This document shows positions 32,675-37,167 of a stretch of 37,167 nucleotides of DNA, one piece after another (the stretch's first letter is position 1; each line of letters begins with the position of its first letter). Origin of the DNA: Nitrospiraceae bacterium UBA2600 (GTDB lineage: Bacteria > Nitrospirota > Thermodesulfovibrionia > Thermodesulfovibrionales > Thermodesulfovibrionaceae); the NCBI GenBank assembly GCA_002339325.1, contig DDKK01000027.1, positions 1-37,167 of the forward strand, in the 5' to 3' direction. Below the pieces are notes generated by a model, which did not search any database, had not been told where the DNA came from, and was given only the letters and a program-made list of their open reading frames with translations. A program made the translations under genes and the position numbers.

Positions 32675-34608
32675 TAGCTTTTGTATAGTATCTTTCCCAT
32701 GTCCCTGATGTCGTAACCACCGAGTTTTAAAACGGTCTCTCTAAATTCCTTATCATTAGTAATCGTATCAAGCAATGCTTTAATTATCTCTAAATCCATG
32801 AATTCAGCAGGAATAACAAGGTCATACCTCTCCTCTGCTAAGGGAATGAAATCAAGCCCTAAAGCTTGAGCAGCTGAAAGAATTCCTAAACCCACATCTG
32901 CCCTTCCCGTTAAAACTGCGGCAGCAACGCCCATGTGAGTGTATTCATCCGTTTCATATCCTCTTATAGCTGAAGGAGGAATATTAAGCTCCCTTAAGTG
33001 TTTGTCAAGAAGAAGTCTGGTGCCTGAACCTGCCTGTCTGTTGATAAACACAACATCCTGACGAGTGAGGTCTTCAAATCTATTTATATTTTTCGGATTT
33101 CCCTTCTTTACTATAAATCCTTGAATTCGATAGACCAGATTTATAAGAAAAATCTCCCTGTCGGCCATTAACTTTTTGATAAATGGAACATTGTATTGAC
33201 CTGTCTCTTCATCGAGCAAATGAGTTCCCGCAACGTGAGCTTCTCTTTTCTTTATGGCGATGAGACCGGCCATAGAACCTACATGGGCAGAGGAAAGTGT
33301 TATATGGGGATATCTTTTCCGCAGAAAGTTATATATTATGTCAAGAGTATTGTCATGACTGCCTATACAAACTATTGTGTTGTCTATTTCTTTTTTACTT
33401 CTCCATAGATTAACCTTAACCTCACTTCCCTGCGAATACCCCTCTGAACCTTGTGGTATCACCATGAAGCCATCAGCTCTAACTACTGACATAAGCAGCC
33501 CCGCTCCACGTCCCATAGGTGTGACAACATACTTTTCTCCTACTCGTCCCACCTTAACCCTCACAAACTCATCTACTCCTATATTTGAAGAGATTTGTCT
33601 TGAAATTATAGCGGTTAATTCCTCTTTTTCCTCCATAGACGTGCCAAGATATAGGTCTAAAAGAGGCTTTACAAACAATTCATAACATATAATCGCAGAC
33701 ACTGGATATCCCGGTATTCCTAAGACTGGCTTATTATCTATAAATGCTGCAATGAATGGTTTTCCTGGCTTTATGGCAACGCCGTTTATTATTACCTCTC
33801 CTATTTCGCTCATTACTTTATAAGTAAAATCTTCTTTTCCATACCCTGAGCCTGCATTGAGTAAAACCATATTACACTCTCTCAAAGCAGTCAAAACTGC
33901 TTCTTTAATTTCATCGTAATTATCTTTTACAATCGGATATACCTTTGGTTCTGCTCCTGCTTGCTTAACAAATCCACTTAAAACTGCCGAGTTGTATTCA
34001 ATTAGCTGAGGAGGCTCGGGCAGTTTATGAGACAGTTCATCGGCACTGATAAGCTCCGAACCAGTAGGTATGATACCAACAACAGGCTTTCTTCTGACTT
34101 TAATATGTGTTATTCCACTGGCAAGCATTGCGCCAATATCAATAGCTCGAACCCTGTGGCTTTCGGGTATTATAAGCTCCGTTGCCACGATATCCTCGCC
34201 TATTGGCCTTACATCATTGTAAGGAGGCACTGACGAATAAATCTCTATATAGCCGTCTTTTATGCTTACCTCTTCAACAGGTATTACTGCATCAAATCCT
34301 TCTTTAAGAGGGTCTCCTGTCTCAATCCAGTAAGCATCCTGACCAATTTTTAGCTTAACAGGCTCTCTTTCTGTGGCCAAAAAAGTATCCTTTGCTCTTA
34401 CCGCATATCCATCCATAGCAGAAGAGTGAAAGTATGGCGAGGAAAATTTTGCAAAAACAGGCTCTGCTGTTATTCTATCCAGAGCATCCTTGACAAAGAC
34501 TACTTCAGAGGCAATGGGAAGCTCTACTTGCTCGATAAATTTATCAATTAATCTTTTCTTTGCCTCTCGAAGAGATAGCAGTTCATGAAAGACCTTTTTT
34601 TCAGCCAT
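32671..34608 (-). CDS. MoeA-type molybdopterin molybdotransferase fused to a periplasmic-binding-like domain
   Basis: In this 645-residue protein, residues 1-405 are MoeA-like: SSAMDGYAVRAKDT (63-76), GIIPTGSEL (178-186), NAGSGYGKEDFTYKV in place of the usual GGxSxGxxD (251-265), and PGKPFIAAFIDNKPVLGIPGYP (281-302, shown in parts). This domain inserts molybdate into molybdopterin. Residues ~410-645 form a substrate-binding-like domain (GSHDNTLDIIYNFL, INRQAGSGTRLLLDKHL, ADVGLGILSAAQALGL) like those of molybdate/tungstate regulators and ABC binding proteins. No signal peptide is present, so it is cytoplasmic. The ATG shares one base with the fdhE stop. The fusion is a known architecture in anaerobes. 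Confidence 0.88.
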   Translation of the reverse strand: MAEKKVFHELLSLREAKKRLIDKFIEQVELPIASEVVFVKDALDRITAEPVFAKFSSPYFHSSAMDGYAVRAKDTFLATEREPVKLKIGQDAYWIETGDPLKEGFDAVIPVEEVSIKDGYIEIYSSVPPYNDVRPIGEDIVATELIIPESHRVRAIDIGAMLASGITHIKVRRKPVVGIIPTGSELISADELSHKLPEPPQLIEYNSAVLSGFVKQAGAEPKVYPIVKDNYDEIKEAVLTALRECNMVLLNAGSGYGKEDFTYKVMSEIGEVIINGVAIKPGKPFIAAFIDNKPVLGIPGYPVSAIICYELFVKPLLDLYLGTSMEEKEELTAIISRQISSNIGVDEFVRVKVGRVGEKYVVTPMGRGAGLLMSVVRADGFMVIPQGSEGYSQGSEVKVNLWRSKKEIDNTIVCIGSHDNTLDIIYNFLRKRYPHITLSSAHVGSMAGLIAIKKREAHVAGTHLLDEETGQYNVPFIKKLMADREIFLINLVYRIQGFIVKKGNPKNINRFEDLTRQDVVFINRQAGSGTRLLLDKHLRELNIPPSAIRGYETDEYTHMGVAAAVLTGRADVGLGILSAAQALGLDFIPLAEERYDLVIPAEFMDLEIIKALLDTITNDKEFRETVLKLGGYDIRDMGKILYKSY

Positions 34609-35345
34609 TATTCTATGTTCCTCAATCCTATTATGTTCGGTGACCTTCTTATGTAACCCTTTTTCTGAGCGACTATATCAAGAGGAAGACTTATAAGGTC
34701 TATGAGGAAAGGGTCTCTGTATTTTATGTAATCTTTTTCTCTGAATGTTTTTATATAGGTATTGCACTCTAAGCAGTAATCAGCCCTAATTTCTTCATCA
34801 TCGAGAATTATCTCCATTTTACTTGAGTCTTTGTTAAAACAGTAAGGACAGCCTATACGATAAAAACTTCCACCGTGTTCACATAGGGGGCAAATCATTA
34901 TTCTTTCATTGTTATCCGTTATCATTGCAAGTGATGAATCGCTGCCGCAGACAGGACATTTTCCCGTTTCCATAAATGATGCTTGCTGACCTTCTTTTCT
35001 TAAAAAAACAAAAAAAGGCTTACTGAGTATGAATAGGAGCCTGTTAAGCTCTTCCTTTGAGAGTTCTTCGCTTTGTATGGAAAGACTCCATAGACTTGAA
35101 GGCTCTTCTTTTGGATTTTTACCCTCTCTTAGTATCTCCTCTTTTATGAAAGACACAGACTCGTAAGGAATATTAAATGTTGAAGAAAAACCTCTCAGAA
35201 CAATATCGATTAAATCTGTAGTACTCTCAAGCTTTACTCGTTGTTTTTCGTGTTTGCACCATTCGGTAAAAGTTCTTATTTTACTGTATAACTCAAGAGG
35301 GCTTTGTAGATGAGGCTTTTCCTTTATTATTTCGTCAAAAGTCAT
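34608..35345 (-). CDS. fdhE: Formate dehydrogenase accessory protein FdhE
   Basis: This 245-residue protein has four CxxC pairs at Cys130/133 (CPVCGS), 152/155 (CPLCEHGG), 166/169 (CPYCFN) and 191/194 (CLECNTY), the rubredoxin-like iron sites of FdhE. FdhE is needed for active formate dehydrogenase and may act on its Fe-S or Mo-cofactor. The formate dehydrogenase itself is not in the window. The context (moeA-PBP next, selenoprotein upstream, Tat genes elsewhere in the window) fits Mo/Se formate metabolism. GAGGAGG lies upstream of the ATG. Confidence 0.9.
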   Translation of the reverse strand: MTFDEIIKEKPHLQSPLELYSKIRTFTEWCKHEKQRVKLESTTDLIDIVLRGFSSTFNIPYESVSFIKEEILREGKNPKEEPSSLWSLSIQSEELSKEELNRLLFILSKPFFVFLRKEGQQASFMETGKCPVCGSDSSLAMITDNNERIMICPLCEHGGSFYRIGCPYCFNKDSSKMEIILDDEEIRADYCLECNTYIKTFREKDYIKYRDPFLIDLISLPLDIVAQKKGYIRRSPNIIGLRNIE

Positions 35346-35359
35346 GATACCTCCTCATT

Positions 35360-36445
35360 TTATGGAATTTCAGGTGGCTTAATTTTCAAATCGTCACCAC
35401 TTAAAGCTTCTGTCAAGAATATCTTTAAAACTCTCTTCTCTTCGTCATTAAGACCAAGAGGTTTTAATTCTCTATTGCCCTCTCCTCCCCCTTTGTTGAA
35501 AAACTCTATTACTTCATCTAAATTTTTAAATATGCCATTGTGCATATATGGAGCAGTTTTAGCAACCTCTCTTAAAGTGGGAGTTTTAAAGGCTTTATAG
35601 TCAGCTTTTTTCTTGGTTTTAAAGTATCTACCGAGGTCTTCCTTTATGTTCATATAGTCAGGATATTTATTTATCTTGGCTACATATCTTCTGGTAACGA
35701 TGAACTTTTCTTCGTTTGCATATTTTGGATTTTCAGGAACCATGAGGGCATGAAACTTTTGGTCACTTAAATAGGCACCGTGATGACATTTTATACATTT
35801 ACCCTTTCCTGTGAATATCTCAAGTCCTTTCTTTGCTTCATCAGATAGAGCATTCTTGTCGCCTCTCAGATATCTGTCTATGGGAGCATTCTGAGATACG
35901 AGAGTTCTTTGAAAAGCGGCCAGTGCTTTTGCTATTAACTTTATATTCACTTCTTGTCCGAATACTCTACGAAAAGCCTCTCTGTATTCAGGCACTATTC
36001 TTATCTCTTCCTCAACGAAATCAAGATTTTGATTCATTTCAAAAGGAGACATTATGGGAAATTCAGCCTGCTGTTCGAGTGTTTTGGCTCTACCGTCCCA
36101 GAAAAAGCTCTTTGCATAGGCTATGTTTATGAGAGTAGGAGCGTTTCTAAAGTTTCTTGTGGTTGGATAGCTCAGAGATATCTCGGAGGCATCGGTGAAG
36201 GTTTTCTCAGGGTCATGACAGCTGGCACAACTTGTTGTTCCGTCTCCTGAAAGACGTCTGTCAAAGAAGAGCTTTTTGCCAAGCTCAACTTTTTCAGGCG
36301 TAGTGGTATTGTATTTCGGTGAAGGTGGTTGTGGAAGAGGTTCAATACTCTTCTTTCTCTCTGAAGCATATGCATTTAAGCATAAAAAACAGGCAAATAC
36401 AAGAGAGGCAATTAAAAAGACTCTTATACTACCTCTGCTTTGCAT
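35360..36445 (-). CDS. Di-haem cytochrome c peroxidase (CcpA/MauG family)
   Basis: I choose the ATG at 36445 (361 residues), with GGGAGC before it and a signal peptide (residues 1-27, ending NAYA) after it. Two haem c motifs are seen: CASCH (73-77) and CIKCH (217-221). Other hallmarks are FFDRRLSGDGTTSC, RNAPTLINIAY, FWDGRAKTLEQQ and PYMHNGIFKNLDEVIEFF. It reduces periplasmic hydrogen peroxide with electrons from small cytochromes. The start overlaps the upstream DsbA-like gene by 17 nt. The protein is a plausible client of a periplasmic thiol/selenol oxidoreductase because of its haem-binding cysteines; that is inference. Confidence 0.93.
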   Translation of the reverse strand: MQSRGSIRVFLIASLVFACFLCLNAYASERKKSIEPLPQPPSPKYNTTTPEKVELGKKLFFDRRLSGDGTTSCASCHDPEKTFTDASEISLSYPTTRNFRNAPTLINIAYAKSFFWDGRAKTLEQQAEFPIMSPFEMNQNLDFVEEEIRIVPEYREAFRRVFGQEVNIKLIAKALAAFQRTLVSQNAPIDRYLRGDKNALSDEAKKGLEIFTGKGKCIKCHHGAYLSDQKFHALMVPENPKYANEEKFIVTRRYVAKINKYPDYMNIKEDLGRYFKTKKKADYKAFKTPTLREVAKTAPYMHNGIFKNLDEVIEFFNKGGGEGNRELKPLGLNDEEKRVLKIFLTEALSGDDLKIKPPEIP

Positions 36446-37025
36446 TTTCAAGCTCCCTGAAAATAATATTTTTGAAATAATCGGCATCTCTTACGCCAAG
36501 CACTTTAATTCCGTTTATAAAAAAAGCAGGTGTTACGTAAAGGTCTAATTCTTTAGCCAGCTTCAAGTCTCTCTCAATAATATCCGCTCCTTCCATATTG
36601 TCTATTGCTTTTATAAACTTTTCCACATTGAGATTTAACTCTTTTGCATAGGCTATGAGAGATTCTCTGTCAAGTTTTGGTGACTTTTTAATTAGTAATT
36701 CATGCATTTCTGCAAACTTGCCCTGTCTCCAGGCTTCCACAGCAGCCTCGGCGGCGATTCTCGCATGGTCTCTGTAGCGATACGGAAAAAATTTGACAAC
36801 TAATTTCACCTTACCTTCAAGCTCCTTCACCAAGCCCTCAATGGTCGGACCGACCTCAACGCAATGGGGTCACTGATAGTCTATGAATTCGATAATTGTA
36901 ACAGGTGCTTTTTCGCTTCCTATGAAAGGGGAATTTTCAAGGGAGATTGAATATCGAGGTTCAGCATGAACTAAAACGGGTAAGATAATTAAAAAATAAA
37001 AAAAGATGGCCAACTTCCTTTTCAT
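36429..37025 (-). CDS. Predicted selenocysteine-containing DsbA-family thiol-disulfide oxidoreductase
   Basis: The frame runs 198 residues from ATG 37025 if the in-frame UGA at 36870-36872 is read as selenocysteine 52. GGAGGAG precedes the ATG; residues 1-21 are a signal peptide (MKRKLAIFF...VLVHA). Then come APVTIIEFIDYQ-U-PHC (40-55), the thioredoxin-fold active site of the DsbA/thioredoxin_4 family (normally C-P-H/Y-C), a helical insert with DHARIAAEAAVEAW, and the cis-proline loop LYVTPAFFINGIKV near residue 170. A conventional call would start at GTG 36833 and lose the active site. It is the first gene of the ccp-fdhE-moeA operon. The alternative is a sequencing error or nonsense mutation. 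Confidence 0.85.
36843..36872 (-). promoter_or_regulatory. UGA recoding site and candidate bacterial SECIS hairpin
   Basis: After the UGA (36870-36872) come 14 nt, then GGUCG-GUC-CGACC (36843-36855): a 5-bp stem with a loop that begins with G, 19 nt after the UGA. SelB-binding hairpins in bacteria lie at this distance and need a G at the start of the loop. A flanking CCC (after the UGA) could pair with a GGG downstream as a lower stem. Folding was by eye. Confidence 0.6.
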
Positions 37026-37054
37026 TAAAGGTCTCCTCCTTGTTCTTAAAATTA

Positions 37055-37063
37055 ATTATATCA
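37055..37063 (-). promoter_or_regulatory. Extended -10 promoter of the dsbA-ccp-fdhE-moeA operon
   Basis: TGATATAAT on the minus strand is a consensus extended -10, 29 nt before the ATG. No good -35 is seen, as is common with extended -10 sites. Confidence 0.55.
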
Positions 37064-37080
37064 GAAAGCAGCCGCAAAGG

Positions 37081-37110
37081 TTGACTTATTTTTTATCTGA
37101 ATGATATAAA
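37081..37110 (+). promoter_or_regulatory. Promoter of tRNA-Gly
   Basis: TTGACT (37081-37086) and TATAAA (37105-37110) are 18 nt apart; the tRNA begins 11 nt after the -10. Confidence 0.65.
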
Positions 37111-37120
37111 AAATAAAATT

Positions 37121-37167
37121 GCGGGCGTAACTCAGCGGGAGAGTGTCAGCTTCCCAAGCTGAAGGTC
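37121..37167 (+). tRNA. tRNA-Gly (CCC), 5' part, truncated by window edge
   Basis: GCGGGCG acceptor strand, D arm ACTC-AGCGGGA-GAGT and anticodon arm TCAGC-TTCCCAA-GCTGA with anticodon CCC are present. The T arm and 3' acceptor strand lie beyond the window. Confidence 0.9.

Noticed and set aside
36429..36833. Conventional 134-residue gene starting at GTG 36833 for the DsbA-like protein
   Set aside because: It lacks a ribosome binding site, signal peptide and the thioredoxin active site, all of which lie in frame upstream beyond a single UGA at the cysteine position.
1..37167. CRISPR arrays, prophage, insertion sequences with transposase, or rRNA genes
   Set aside because: I found no regularly spaced repeats, no transposase, integrase or phage genes and no rRNA-like stretches; the only mobile-like element is the inverted repeat at 27114-27275.

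Overview
The window is AT-rich, densely packed bacterial DNA, almost all of it on the minus strand. Gene content suggests an anaerobic, probably thermophilic bacterium with a Gram-negative-type envelope. The evidence is a four-subunit pyruvate:ferredoxin oxidoreductase, an 11-gene complex I cluster without the NADH-input genes, FdhE, a MoeA/periplasmic-binding fusion, a two-haem cytochrome c peroxidase, an RND pump and a putative outer-membrane barrel. My best guess is a Thermodesulfovibrio-like member of Nitrospirota; this is an inference from gene content and style, not a database match.

Layout, left to right (minus strand unless noted). 1-1448: start of prfA, a DUF1385 membrane protein and rpmE, with a terminator hairpin between rpmE and DUF1385. 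1540-2638: a LysM/L,D-transpeptidase directly behind tRNA-Glu and tRNA-Gln. 2676-6859: a membrane-fusion lipoprotein and an RND pump with a promoter and possible operator. 6935-16887: nuoABCDHIJKLMN. 17030-20028: porG-porD-porA-porB with a good promoter and a terminator. 20154-24950: tatA-tatC-small ORF-YchF-like NTPase-chemoreceptor, then tRNA-Ser and a DedA protein. 24966-25757: an outer-membrane beta-barrel candidate. 25792-29057: thiS-thiG-thiE under a TPP riboswitch, a 160-bp imperfect inverted repeat, then thiC. 29120-30238 (+): tgt, convergent with a radical SAM protein of the spore-photolyase-like family. 31163-32674 (+): scpB and a LysM/NlpC-P60 hydrolase. 32671-37025: a four-gene operon of DsbA-like protein, cytochrome c peroxidase, fdhE and moeA-PBP. 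37121-end (+): a truncated tRNA-Gly.

The best discovery is at 36429-37025. The DsbA-like gene has an in-frame UGA exactly at the first cysteine of the thioredoxin-type active site (U-P-H-C instead of C-P-H-C). The reading frame continues through a complete fold, a signal peptide and strong ribosome binding site lie upstream, and a small hairpin with a G-starting loop lies about 20 nt after the UGA. This is a predicted selenoprotein that ordinary gene callers would truncate to a GTG-started fragment. Its operon partners FdhE and MoeA-PBP suggest a link to formate dehydrogenase maturation, often a selenium/molybdenum enzyme.

A second pattern concerns translation starts. Five promoter-proximal genes (tatA, the barrel protein, tgt, the radical SAM gene, scpB) have a good -10 hexamer only 5-9 nt before ATG and no Shine-Dalgarno, while genes inside operons carry strong GGAGG-type sites. 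This predicts leaderless mRNAs. Two further genes without a Shine-Dalgarno start 12-18 nt behind the 3' end of a tRNA.
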